From positions 1-36,856 of the IMG/VR virus record IMGVR_UViG_3300025137_000112: a DNA stretch of 36,856 bases; one strand, 5' to 3'. Origin of the DNA: a virus. This document shows, piece after piece, positions 8,448-14,027 of the stretch (position 1 is the stretch's first letter; each line of letters begins with the position of its first letter). The notes below the pieces were generated by a model. The model was given only the letters and a program-made list of their open reading frames with translations, was not told the origin of the DNA and ran no database searches. A program made the translations under genes and the position numbers.

Positions 8448-8660
8448 ATGACTATTAAACAATTAGATTTATTTATTACTAAATATTCTTTTAAGCATTT
8501 AAAAGATGATACAGTTGATTACGATCCTATCAATAAATCTTGGCATAGGTGGGTAAGCAATAAGGCTAAACATTTCACAAGAGAAAGTTTATTAGAAGAT
8601 CAAAAGCATCAATCAATAAATCCGCTTTATTGGTTAGAGCTAAATCAAGGCAATCAATAA
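8448..8660 (+). CDS. Small hypothetical protein
   Basis: 70 residues, beginning MTIKQLDLFITKYSF, with a Trp-containing centre (KSWHRWVSNK) and a C-terminal LYWLELNQGNQ. No strong Shine-Dalgarno is visible (AAAATAGAAAA before the ATG). It starts 29 bases after the right copy of the 26-base repeat, so it lies just outside the amidoligase cassette. Function not recognised. Confidence 0.6.
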   Translation: MTIKQLDLFITKYSFKHLKDDTVDYDPINKSWHRWVSNKAKHFTRESLLEDQKHQSINPLYWLELNQGNQ

Positions 8661-8764
8661 TAAATTATTACTACTAGGATCAGAGAGCTGGATTCTGGAT
8701 TCGTAATTTTTTATTACTTTTTAAAATTTTTTCTGAAAAATTAAATTAAATTAATTGAGGTCGG

Positions 8765-8800
8765 GCACAAGCACAAGCACAGGGACAGGGACAAGAATAA
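8765..8800 (+). repeat. Hexanucleotide repeat tract (GCACAA-type)
   Basis: Successive hexamers GCACAA, GCACAA, GCACAG, GGACAG, GGACAA and GAATAA follow GGTCGG. The tract lies between genes, 17 bases before a promoter. Related hexamer runs occur at 9298-9339 and, shorter, near 9402 and 9518. Confidence 0.7.
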
Positions 8801-8816
8801 AAGTTTATTTAAAGGG

Positions 8817-8844
8817 TTGACATTAACCTATAAAATCCTATATT
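8817..8844 (+). promoter_or_regulatory. Strong sigma70-type promoter
   Basis: Consensus TTGACA (8817-8822), 16 bases, TATATT (8839-8844), about 35 bases before the ATG at 8879. It shares TTGACATT...CCTATATT with the promoter at 10918, so both are probably read together by the same polymerase. Confidence 0.75.
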
Positions 8845-8878
8845 GAAAATATAATAATAGAATATTAAGAGGTAAACA

Positions 8879-9115
8879 ATGAAAACTAAATACAAAATAA
8901 AAGCTGAGCATTTTCTTGGAGCAACTTCTGAACTTGCTGATCATATAATGCAATTGCAACTAGAAGAAACATACGAAGATTATATTGAATATGAAAATGA
9001 AGAAAAAACTAGCTCTCATTTTACTGATGAAGGACAAGAAATATTTAATGAAACTTTATCAGATGTAGAGCATATTTTATATAGATATGGAATTATACAT
9101 GAGGAAGCAGAATGA
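8879..9115 (+). CDS. Small acidic hypothetical protein
   Basis: 78 residues, rich in Glu, probably all helical (HFLGATSELADHIMQLQLEE). AAGAGG lies about 6 bases before the ATG, and a consensus promoter ends 35 bases upstream, so expression is likely and perhaps early. An ATGA overlap couples it to the next gene. No family recognised; small acidic early phage proteins are often host-takeover or DNA-mimic factors, but nothing here proves that. Confidence 0.7.
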   Translation: MKTKYKIKAEHFLGATSELADHIMQLQLEETYEDYIEYENEEKTSSHFTDEGQEIFNETLSDVEHILYRYGIIHEEAE

Positions 9116-9279
9116 AAGAATACACTTGCGAAATAAAACTTCACTTTGTTGGAAACAATAGAGAAGCTAATAGCGTTAAGGAATACAAAAGGCTAATCAC
9201 AGAGCAGTATCAAGAAGAGTATGGTATTGATCTAGACGAAAAGGAAATTGAAAATATACAAGAAAGTGGGGAAGAATAA
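9112..9279 (+). CDS. Small acidic hypothetical protein
   Basis: 55 residues, beginning MKEYTCEIKLHFVG, then a charged helix ending in ESGEE. It starts in an ATGA overlap with the upstream gene and ends 13 bases before the convergent nuclease gene. The beta-strand-then-helix pattern (KEYTCEIKLHFVG...KEYKRLITEQY) is seen in many small phage proteins. Function unknown. Confidence 0.65.
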   Translation: MKEYTCEIKLHFVGNNREANSVKEYKRLITEQYQEEYGIDLDEKEIENIQESGEE

Positions 9280-9292
9280 AGAGAAACGGAAT

Positions 9293-9865
9293 TTAAGGGA
9301 CAAGCTCAAGCACACGCACAAGCTCGGGCTCAAGCACATCTTTGTAAGGTTGGATTATCGTAAACAAGGGTGTGATTTCTTTATAGTTGGTCGCAAGCTC
9401 ACGGGCACAAGAACCTTCCCATAACATAATCTCTCTATATTCAGGGATCTTAGCCATAATAAAATTATCTTTGCAAAGTTCATATCTTTTGACATTCCAA
9501 GATATTTGAAACGGAGACAGGTTCAGGCACAAGCTATTTGCCACCTTTAATTCACACCAAAAAGAAATATTCCTCTTCAGCTTTGGAGACATGCACACGC
9601 CTAACAAATCTGGTATGCCTGGAGTTCCATAAGTTTCTACCCTAGTCCAATTGATAGAGGGGGTAATCTCTTTAATGTTCTTCCAAAAAGTCGATTCCCT
9701 TCCTCGCTTTGTTGAGAAACCTTTTTTGCTTTTTCTGTCTTGAGAGAATAGTTTTTCTCGTTTCGATAATACGAACTTCTTCTCCTTCGACGACGACAAG
9801 TCTGACTCCAAGTTCTTTTTGTTTGTCTTTAAGTTTATTTCCTGTACCTCCGACTGATTTACCAT
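9293..9865 (-). CDS. VRR-NUC-like PD-(D/E)XK nuclease
   Basis: 190 residues from the only in-frame ATG. The recognisable domain is the C-terminal two thirds: RVETYGTPGIPDLLGV (about 92-107), FWCELKV (about 121-127) and LSPFQISW (about 135-142). These match the PD...E-x-K...Q signature of VRR-NUC nucleases, which cut branched or ssDNA structures. The first 60 residues are Lys/Ser-rich and overlap the upstream nuclease gene in another frame for 194 bases, with poor ribosome-binding sequence. The real start is therefore uncertain. The C-terminus is built from hexanucleotide repeats. It probably resolves replication or recombination intermediates. Confidence 0.72.
   Translation of the reverse strand: MVNQSEVQEINLKTNKKNLESDLSSSKEKKFVLSKREKLFSQDRKSKKGFSTKRGRESTFWKNIKEITPSINWTRVETYGTPGIPDLLGVCMSPKLKRNISFWCELKVANSLCLNLSPFQISWNVKRYELCKDNFIMAKIPEYREIMLWEGSCARELATNYKEITPLFTIIQPYKDVLEPELVRVLELVP
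9298..9339. repeat. Hexanucleotide repeat tract inside the 3' end of the VRR-NUC-like gene
   Basis: Seven hexamers on the plus strand: GGACAA GCTCAA GCACAC GCACAA GCTCGG GCTCAA GCACAT. Read on the minus strand they encode the last residues of the nuclease as Leu-Glu/Leu-Val pairs (VLEPELVRVLELVP). The unit matches the intergenic tract at 8765-8800. Confidence 0.7.
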
Positions 9866-10070
9866 TTACAATTGTACTCGTTCCTCTAGATGTTTTAACA
9901 TCAAACAGGAAACATTTTCCATTCTTAGGATTGACGACAATGATGTCAATAGGGCCTTGCTCTGAGCAATTCTGAAAAACATAATATCCTTCTTCAAGAA
10001 ACTTTATTATCGCTTTCTTTAGACTGATCGTTGCTTTGAACTGTCTCGGATGCATGATCAATGATAACAT
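9672..10070 (-). CDS. Holliday-junction-resolvase-like PD-(D/E)XK nuclease
   Basis: 132 residues. KKAIIKFLEEGYYVFQNCSEQGPIDIIVVNPKNGKC (split here: helix 18-29, strands 30-55) gives E39, D44 and later FDVKTSRG (D58, K60). This is the E...D...DxK arrangement of archaeal Hjc-like or restriction-type nucleases. GAGAAAG precedes the ATG at 10070; a second ATG at 10055 lacks one. It overlaps the small terminase by 77 bases and the VRR-NUC-like gene by 194 bases. A role in resolving concatemers before packaging would suit its place beside terminase. Confidence 0.75.
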   Translation of the reverse strand: MLSLIMHPRQFKATISLKKAIIKFLEEGYYVFQNCSEQGPIDIIVVNPKNGKCFLFDVKTSRGTSTIVNGKSVGGTGNKLKDKQKELGVRLVVVEGEEVRIIETRKTILSRQKKQKRFLNKARKGIDFLEEH

Positions 10071-10575
10071 TCTTTCTCATCTTGTCTAATAGGTCTGTGA
10101 CCTCTTCTAAAGACAAATTATCAATAGTTTTATCCTTTACCTTATCTTTCTTGTCATAGAATCCTGCCGCTTTTCCTCTACTAACCTCAGCCATAAGAGC
10201 TGTCTTTAAATCAGGCTTCATATCAAAGTGAGCAACATCATCAGGTGAAGGGTTTTCAGCTCTCAAACCTAACTCATGTAGCCTTCTCATGTGAGTTGCG
10301 GGAGATATTTTGTATTTGTTCCAAAGATCTTCTTGAAGTGCTCTGATATAGCTGTGAACTTTGGGAAATAGTTTAGGGTTTTGTAATTGAGAAGCATAAG
10401 ATCTAGCCGATTTCTCAGGATAGCCTGCTAAAATTGCACACTCTCTAGCTGTTTTTCTATTCTCCTGAGCCACAAAGTGTTCGGCAAAAGAAGATTGTTT
10501 ACCTGTAAGCTCTTCTCTCATTTCAGCTAACTCTTTATTCAGAACCACAGGATCTCCAGGTTTTCTATATTTCAT
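9994..10575 (-). CDS. terS: Terminase small subunit
   Basis: 193 residues. The N-terminal third reads LTGKQSSFAEHFVA, RKTARECAILAGYPEKSARSYA and LFPKVHSYI. That is the helix-turn-helix pattern of phage small terminases: search helix, ..AA..AGY...SAR..AS.L..., then the oligomerisation helices. It recognises packaging-start DNA and regulates the large subunit. It is first in its own leftward unit and unlinked to terL. AAGGAA lies in front of the ATG inside a perfect palindrome (10582-10595). The C-terminus is charged and probably disordered. Confidence 0.85.
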   Translation of the reverse strand: MKYRKPGDPVVLNKELAEMREELTGKQSSFAEHFVAQENRKTARECAILAGYPEKSARSYASQLQNPKLFPKVHSYIRALQEDLWNKYKISPATHMRRLHELGLRAENPSPDDVAHFDMKPDLKTALMAEVSRGKAAGFYDKKDKVKDKTIDNLSLEEVTDLLDKMRKNVIIDHASETVQSNDQSKESDNKVS

Positions 10576-10581
10576 AGTTAA

Positions 10582-10595
10582 TTCCTTATAAGGAA
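10582..10595. promoter_or_regulatory. Palindrome carrying the small terminase Shine-Dalgarno
   Basis: TTCCTTATAAGGAA is a perfect 14-base palindrome. On the minus strand its AAGGAA is the ribosome binding site of the terminase small subunit gene. It could be an operator or an RNA hairpin limiting translation. Confidence 0.5.
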
Positions 10596-10659
10596 CATTC
10601 TATACAAATTATAGAAAAAAAGTAAGCACATTTGATATTCTTGCCTCTGTCTAGGGTTA

Positions 10660-10689
10660 GAGAGAATAACTTGTTCTCTCAGAGAATAA
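10660..10689. repeat. AGAGAATAA direct repeat with inverted repeat
   Basis: GAGAGAA (10660-10666) pairs with TTCTCTC (10674-10680). AGAGAATAA occurs at 10661-10669 and 10681-10689, exactly 20 bases apart, i.e. two helical turns. The arrangement suits a dimeric regulator binding side by side between two divergent units. Confidence 0.5.
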
Positions 10690-10830
10690 GTGAGAGAGTG
10701 AAGTATTTACAATAAACTATTGATTTAAGTTAATTATTTAAGAGAGAGAGTCAAGAGAACGAGATATGAATAATTTTTTTTATTTTTTTTTATTTTGTGA
10801 ATATGGTTCTCTTATAGTAAACTAACTCTT

Positions 10831-10914
10831 CCGTGGTTCGTGGGCATTGATTCGGCCTCCTTTCGACGAATCTGTTCTTTCCTCCTTTCTTCTAACATAG
10901 CCCACTTACCACGG
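10831..10914 (+). ncRNA. GC-rich folded element with long-range stem (candidate structured RNA or DNA site)
   Basis: CCGTGG (10831-10836) pairs with CCACGG (10909-10914), and TGGGC (10841-10845) with GCCCA (10900-10904), separated by a symmetric 4x4 internal loop. Inside, GATTCG (10849-10854) pairs with CGAATC (10867-10872). GGGCATTGA is repeated at 10842 and 10913. It stands out as GC-rich in very AT-rich DNA and ends 3 bases before the -35 box at 10918. Since it is upstream of that promoter, it is either read from another promoter or acts as DNA. Confidence 0.5.
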
Positions 10915-10917
10915 GCA

Positions 10918-10945
10918 TTGACATTTATATAAAAATACCTATATT
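10918..10945 (+). promoter_or_regulatory. Strong sigma70-type promoter of the rightward small-gene operon
   Basis: TTGACA (10918-10923), 16 bases, TATATT (10940-10945), 25 bases before the ATG at 10971. It shares TTGACATT and CCTATATT with the promoter at 8817. Confidence 0.75.
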
Positions 10946-10970
10946 AAAACCCATAGAAAGGCAGAATATC

Positions 10971-11120
10971 ATGGAACTTAAAGAACTATCAATCGAAGAA
11001 CTAAAGCAAGTTATACTTAATATTTCTAAGGAAATAGAAAGAAGAACAATTAGAGTACCTATAGACGAAGATAAAGAAAAAGTCGATAATACAAGACAAA
11101 ATTTATTTTTAAAAGGCTAA
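10971..11120 (+). CDS. Small charged hypothetical protein (49 residues)
   Basis: MELKELSIEELKQVILNISK followed by KEIERRTIRVP and a Lys/Asp-rich end: one amphipathic helix. GAAAGGCAG lies about 7 bases before the ATG, and a consensus promoter is directly upstream, so this is the first gene of the operon. Its stop overlaps the next start (TAATG). Function unknown. Confidence 0.7.
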   Translation: MELKELSIEELKQVILNISKEIERRTIRVPIDEDKEKVDNTRQNLFLKG

Positions 11121-11350
11121 TGGATATAACAGTCAAGATAACTAAAGAAAAAGAATCTAGGTCTTACACCTTCATAGGGGAAAAAGAGTCTATTCTTCCT
11201 GACATCAAAGCTTTAATACAAAAGAATAAAGGAGAAAAAATCGAAGTGGTTTCAGAAGAGAATAACCCCGATCTTTCTTTTAAAGAGCTTTTCGAAGAAG
11301 AAGACAAGTGGTGGGAGAAAATCCCTCACGGGCCTAGCATGGGAGAATAA
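11120..11350 (+). CDS. Small hypothetical protein
   Basis: 76 residues. A beta-rich start (MDITVKITKEKESRSYTF) is followed by an amphipathic helix, then an acidic segment with Trp pairs (EEDKWWEKIPHGPSMGE). Start and upstream stop overlap as TAATG. No family recognised. Confidence 0.68.
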   Translation: MDITVKITKEKESRSYTFIGEKESILPDIKALIQKNKGEKIEVVSEENNPDLSFKELFEEEDKWWEKIPHGPSMGE

Positions 11351-11354
11351 AAGA

Positions 11355-11561
11355 ATGACGGAAAAAGTTTTAGACTTTAAGAAGCCTAAAAAAAGAAGAG
11401 TCATCAAAGATGATTCTTTTGTAGTAAGACTGCCCTATCCACTGACAATACATACGTTAGTAGATATAGTAGAAAGAATGGGAATTGATCATGAAGGAAC
11501 GGTATTGCCAGGACTTAAGTTCATTGAACGATCAATTGTTAAAATAGAAAGGGAAGAATAA
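11355..11561 (+). CDS. Small basic hypothetical protein
   Basis: 68 residues, beginning MTEKVLDFKKPKKRRV, then SFVVRLPYPLTIHTLVDIVERMG. The ATG follows the previous stop by 4 bases, and GGGAGAATAAAAG includes a Shine-Dalgarno GGGAG. The 'VLDFKKPKKRR' start resembles small phage proteins of unknown role. Its stop overlaps the next start. Confidence 0.66.
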   Translation: MTEKVLDFKKPKKRRVIKDDSFVVRLPYPLTIHTLVDIVERMGIDHEGTVLPGLKFIERSIVKIEREE

Positions 11562-11749
11562 TGGAAAAGATAATAATACTTTTAAATCTTTGTCTACCTA
11601 GTGATGGAGCCATAGAGTGTATCTTTGCGAAAGAAGAAGTAAAAAGCCAAGAACTTTGTGAGCAAAAAATAGAACAACTAGAATATGAATTTTCAGACTT
11701 ATTAAACGTTCATCATTTCAGTGTGGAATGTCAAAAGGTGGAAGCATGA
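11561..11749 (+). CDS. Small Cys-containing hypothetical protein
   Basis: 62 residues: a hydrophobic first strand (KIIILLNLC), then cysteines at 11, 20, 33 and 57 around a charged helix. The protein at 17012-17215 has the same layout of hydrophobic start and spaced cysteines, so they may be distant relatives; this is inferred from pattern only. Translation is coupled on both sides (TAATGG and ATGA). Confidence 0.65.
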   Translation: MEKIIILLNLCLPSDGAIECIFAKEEVKSQELCEQKIEQLEYEFSDLLNVHHFSVECQKVEA

Positions 11750-11838
11750 AATATACATACGATCACATTATAAAAATTTTAAAACAACGATATGGTTGGA
11801 AGAAGATACCATTGTATCTACCTAAGGAGGCAAAATGA
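11746..11838 (+). CDS. 30-residue micro-protein
   Basis: MKYTYDHIIKILKQRYGWKK followed by IPLYLPKEAK: a basic helix of helix-turn-helix size with a short tail. It starts in an ATGA overlap with the previous gene, and its own stop overlaps the next ATG. Its last codons contain AAGGAGG, the Shine-Dalgarno of the next gene, so its translation may serve to open that start. It may also be a real peptide. Confidence 0.6.
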   Translation: MKYTYDHIIKILKQRYGWKKIPLYLPKEAK

Positions 11839-12029
11839 ACAAAAGAAACTTAGAGGCTAACCAAGGAGAACAAAAAGGATCTTTAAGGCACCAAGCAGAA
11901 GCGGGCTTGAAAAGAAAAATGAGAAGAGAAATAGGTAAAAAATTAGGAAAGAACTATTTCGCTAATACAATGGCTACGAGTGTAGCGGGAGAAAAAAATG
12001 ATAATACCAGATATAAGACCAACTGCTAA
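11835..12029 (+). CDS. Small very basic hypothetical protein
   Basis: 64 residues, Lys/Arg-rich (LKRKMRREIGKKLGKNYF), preceded by AAGGAGG at ideal spacing. The basic helix suggests nucleic-acid contact. The last 11 codons overlap the next gene in another frame. Confidence 0.62.
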   Translation: MNKRNLEANQGEQKGSLRHQAEAGLKRKMRREIGKKLGKNYFANTMATSVAGEKNDNTRYKTNC

Positions 12030-12279
12030 AGGTCTAGGAATAGATAGTAAAAATTTAGCAGAAGCATTAAAAATATGGTCATCAATTAGAGAGCACGCTA
12101 GGGAAATGACCACCATTAGTGATAATTGGGCGAGAATACACCGTAGTCTTCCACATGATGTTGCCCCTGTTCAACGAGAAGTAGAACTAAAAGAATTTTA
12201 TCATCATGCAGGCATGACTATAGGAAATCTTTCAACAGAAATATTAGAAAAAATATTAGAGGAAATAGCAGATGTATAA
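11998..12279 (+). CDS. Small hypothetical protein
   Basis: 93 residues, mostly helical (LAEALKIWSSIREHAREM, VELKEFYHHAGMTIG). GGGAG lies 7 bases before the ATG, which supports this start despite the 32-base overlap with the upstream gene. It overlaps the methyltransferase start by 8 bases. Function not recognised. Confidence 0.68.
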   Translation: MIIPDIRPTAKGLGIDSKNLAEALKIWSSIREHAREMTTISDNWARIHRSLPHDVAPVQREVELKEFYHHAGMTIGNLSTEILEKILEEIADV

Positions 12280-12910
12280 ATATTTAGATATTCCTGGTTG
12301 GTTTAATATGCACGACGCATTGATGAACCTAGTCAAATACTGTGAAGATGGTGATGACATAGTAGAAATAGGGTGTTTCGCAGGACGATCAACAAGGTTT
12401 CTCTGTGACTCACTAGAACTGAGCGGAAAGCCTAAAGTCACAGTTCACGTCATAGATACCTTTGAAGGATCGGGCCAAGAACATTTAGATGTCAATTTAA
12501 ACAGCATGTATGACGATTTTATGAGGAATTTAGAAGACCATTTAGAATGTGGGAGAGTTCAATTAAACGTCAACAAGTCTGATAATCAAAATATCCTTGA
12601 TTCTTTTGAAGAAAAGTCAGTTTTTGGGGTAATTGTCGACGGAGCACATACCTATGACGCAGTCAAAGAGGATGTGATTAATTGGTGGCCAAAGGTAAAG
12701 GAAGGTGGAATCATGGTTGGTGATGATGTATCTTTAGAGTCTGTAAAGCAAGCTGCTTTGGATGGATTTGCGTACCATGGAATTGACACATACAATATTT
12801 GTAAGGGAGTTGAGGGATGGTTCTCTCAGATAAAGAACGACAAAAACAAACAGATAGCCAACAGCCTGAAGTTAATCCCCGGGAAAAACTCTATGAAGTT
12901 AAATGGCTAG
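12272..12910 (+). CDS. Class I SAM-dependent methyltransferase (Methyltransf_24/TylF-like)
   Basis: 212 residues. Motif I is IVEIGCFAGRSTRFLCDSL (about 30-48), with an acidic residue after the second strand (VIDTFEGS, D62) and the post-motif GVIVDGAHTYDAVKEDV (about 119-135). The DGxHxYxxVxxD pattern is typical of macrocin-O-methyltransferase-like enzymes that act on sugars or small molecules, often with a metal. GGIMVGDD follows. The substrate is unknown; it could modify a host or virion glycan. AGAGGAAA precedes the ATG. Confidence 0.82.
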   Translation: MYKYLDIPGWFNMHDALMNLVKYCEDGDDIVEIGCFAGRSTRFLCDSLELSGKPKVTVHVIDTFEGSGQEHLDVNLNSMYDDFMRNLEDHLECGRVQLNVNKSDNQNILDSFEEKSVFGVIVDGAHTYDAVKEDVINWWPKVKEGGIMVGDDVSLESVKQAALDGFAYHGIDTYNICKGVEGWFSQIKNDKNKQIANSLKLIPGKNSMKLNG

Positions 12911-13122
12911 ACGCTTATGAAATGGAATCGGGGTGGCAAACTCTTGAAGACGCCATCAAGATCACACCCCCCGAGGTCTCTTCTGTTGGCTACGTTCTCA
13001 AAGAAACGAAAGAATACATTATCTTGGCGGCAGATATTGGATCAGATAAAATGGATAACGACGTCGGGCGGGTGACCGTGATCCCTGGTCAGTGGATCCT
13101 CGAGATAAAAATAATACTCTAA
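12817..13122 (+). CDS. Phage hypothetical protein (WLDA..SGW type)
   Basis: 101 residues. The core YEVKWLDAYEMESGWQTL...PPEVSSVGYVL...YIILAAD...IPGQWILEI matches a small family common in phages of marine and soil bacteria, with no known function. The 94-base overlap with the methyltransferase suggests the first 30 residues may be spurious, but GGGAGTTGAGGG sits in front of this ATG and no later ATG precedes the core. The 3' half is clearly richer in GC than its neighbours, hinting at separate origin. Confidence 0.65.
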   Translation: MVLSDKERQKQTDSQQPEVNPREKLYEVKWLDAYEMESGWQTLEDAIKITPPEVSSVGYVLKETKEYIILAADIGSDKMDNDVGRVTVIPGQWILEIKIIL

Positions 13123-13159
13123 GTCAAGAAATTTATTTTAATTTTACTGTAGATATTTA

Positions 13160-13184
13160 CTTGCAAACTTTGATATACTGCAAG
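13160..13184 (+). promoter_or_regulatory. Extended -10 promoter with overlapping operator-like inverted repeat
   Basis: TGATATACT (13171-13179) fits an extended -10 (TGnTATAmT). The inverted repeat CTTGCA (13160-13165)/TGCAAG (13179-13184) straddles it. The predicted start lies only a few bases before the ATG at 13190, so the transcript would be nearly leaderless. Confidence 0.5.
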
Positions 13185-13189
13185 TTCGC

Positions 13190-13369
13190 ATGAAAAAATT
13201 TGAACTAAATCATCAATCATTATCCCCTAGTGAGCTTAGAAATTTACTAATAGCTTCACTACAAAATCAATTATCAATGGAAAGAGGTAAGGACAAGTGT
13301 CTCTGTGGCGAGGATGAGCCTGCGAAAGAAGAAAGAGAACAAGAATCTAATCTAGCTGTGGGCGGTTAA
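13190..13369 (+). CDS. Small hypothetical protein, possibly leaderless
   Basis: 59 residues: MKKFELNHQSLSPSELRNLL, then an amphipathic helix, CLCGEDEPA and an acidic end. No ribosome binding site is visible, but an extended -10 promoter sits about 11 bases upstream. The CxC pair could bind metal or form a small Zn site. The 3' end overlaps the convergent gene by 23 bases. Confidence 0.55.
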   Translation: MKKFELNHQSLSPSELRNLLIASLQNQLSMERGKDKCLCGEDEPAKEEREQESNLAVGG

Positions 13370-13571
13370 TATTAGGCTCAATTAGAAAAGCTTTTTCTAG
13401 CATTGAGTCTACCTGACTGAGCATACTATCCCAATCATCTGCTAAATACCCACTTACATTCCCGTCGTTGAAAGTCACTAAGACTTTATCAACTGTATCT
13501 TTCAATACCGGATCGTACATTCGTTGTCTTTGGACAGCGAGGACGATTTTTGTTTTTATATCGTTCAACAT
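13347..13571 (-). CDS. Small hypothetical protein
   Basis: 74 residues (MLNDIKTKIVLAVQRQRMYD..., VLVTFNDGNVSGYLADDWDSML). AGGACAACATT lies before the ATG. The ATG itself sits in a perfect 13-base palindrome (13566-13578), and an 11-bp hairpin (13588-13626) lies in the leader, so its expression may be controlled by RNA structure. No family recognised. Confidence 0.62.
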   Translation of the reverse strand: MLNDIKTKIVLAVQRQRMYDPVLKDTVDKVLVTFNDGNVSGYLADDWDSMLSQVDSMLEKAFLIEPNINRPQLD

Positions 13572-13874
13572 AATGTTGTCCTATTGTAAAAGCGGGAGTT
13601 CGAAACAGGGAAATGCTCCCGCTCTTATGGATATTTATATAGATTTGTGGGTAAATTGATACCAGAAAGTCAAGCTTAAATTTTAAGTCAAGGGGAGGGA
13701 TCAGCGCCCCTTGACCGTTCTTGCGAGAGCAAGATAGATCTCATCCATCTGCTTGGGAGGTAGACTTTAGAGATATTACTGATTCTCGCTATCAGTAATC
13801 AAGAGAAAGGATATGGGACTCGATTATCTTGCGGAGATAAAACCATACCCCTTCTCCTCATTACTGAGGGACAG
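13572..13874 (-). ncRNA. Hairpin-rich noncoding tract (candidate structured RNA)
   Basis: 303 bases without a gene. Perfect stems: GTCAAGGGG/CCCCTTGAC (13687-13715), TCTTGC-GAGA-GCAAGA with a GNRA-type loop (13719-13734), ATTACTGAT/ATCAGTAAT (13775-13799), TTATCT/AGATAA (13824-13840) nested in TATGG/CCATA (13812-13847), and CCTCA/TGAGG (13856-13869). The 11-bp leader hairpin and the hairpin at 13870 flank it. A series of separate stems in AT-rich DNA points to a structured transcript. The strand is uncertain: the GNRA loop appears when it is read on the plus strand; the neighbouring genes are minus. Confidence 0.55.
13588..13626 (-). promoter_or_regulatory. Strong 11-bp hairpin in the leader of the 74-residue gene (terminator or attenuator)
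   Basis: On the minus strand AAGAGCGGGAG pairs with CTCCCGCTTTT (one G-U), with a 17-base loop. The stem ends in a T run, so it could be an intrinsic terminator for the upstream leftward transcript or an attenuator. The next gene starts 17 bases further on. Confidence 0.6.
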
Positions 13875-13884
13875 TTATACTGTC
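13870..13884. terminator. Hairpin over the stop codon of the RHH-like gene
   Basis: GACAGT-TAT-ACTGTC, a perfect 6-bp inverted repeat that contains the TAA stop of the leftward gene. It could be an operator for that DNA-binding protein, an mRNA 3' hairpin, or part of the hairpin tract. Confidence 0.4.
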
Positions 13885-14027
13885 TTTCGATGTTCTTTCT
13901 TCCATTCTTTATCAACAAGTTGAGCTACAACTCCTGATATTTTCCTGTCTTTGCCCGCTAAATTTTTTAACTTAGCATGTGTTTCTACTCTCACGATAAT
14001 AGATTTGTACTTACTTATGTCGGTCAT
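13875..14027 (-). CDS. Small ribbon-helix-helix-like DNA-binding protein
   Basis: 50 residues: MTDISKYKSIIVRVETHAKL, then KNLAGKDRKISGVVAQLVDK and EWKKEH. A short beta strand (SIIVRV) followed by two helices is the layout of Arc/MetJ-type RHH repressors, which bind DNA as dimers through the strand. The start overlaps the previous stop as ATGA. It is probably a transcription regulator; candidate targets include the inverted repeats at 13160-13184 and 13870-13884. Confidence 0.6.
   Translation of the reverse strand: MTDISKYKSIIVRVETHAKLKNLAGKDRKISGVVAQLVDKEWKKEHRKTV

Larger units (their letters stand above)
10576..10970. promoter_or_regulatory. Divergent regulatory region with repeats and a folded GC-rich element
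   Basis: 395 bases with no gene, between terS and the rightward gene train. It contains the terS leader palindrome, a hairpin GAGAGAA/TTCTCTC (10660-10680), AGAGAATAA repeated with a 20-base period (10661 and 10681), a poly-T tract (about 10769-10795), a GC-rich long-range stem (10831-10914) and a consensus promoter (10918-10945). The repeats look like operator sites. Confidence 0.6.

Noticed and set aside
9719-9732. AAAAAAG run as a -1 frameshift site joining the two nucleases
   Set aside because: The codon phase is wrong for a -1 slip (CAA AAA AGG), and joining the frames would need +1.
13588-13626. A tRNA end or attachment site: 7-bp GCGGGAG/CTCCCGC and TTCGAA resemble tRNA parts
   Set aside because: Only 17 bases separate the arms and no T stem can be drawn around TTCGAAA/C, so no tRNA fits. 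With no integrase in the window, an att site is unsupported.
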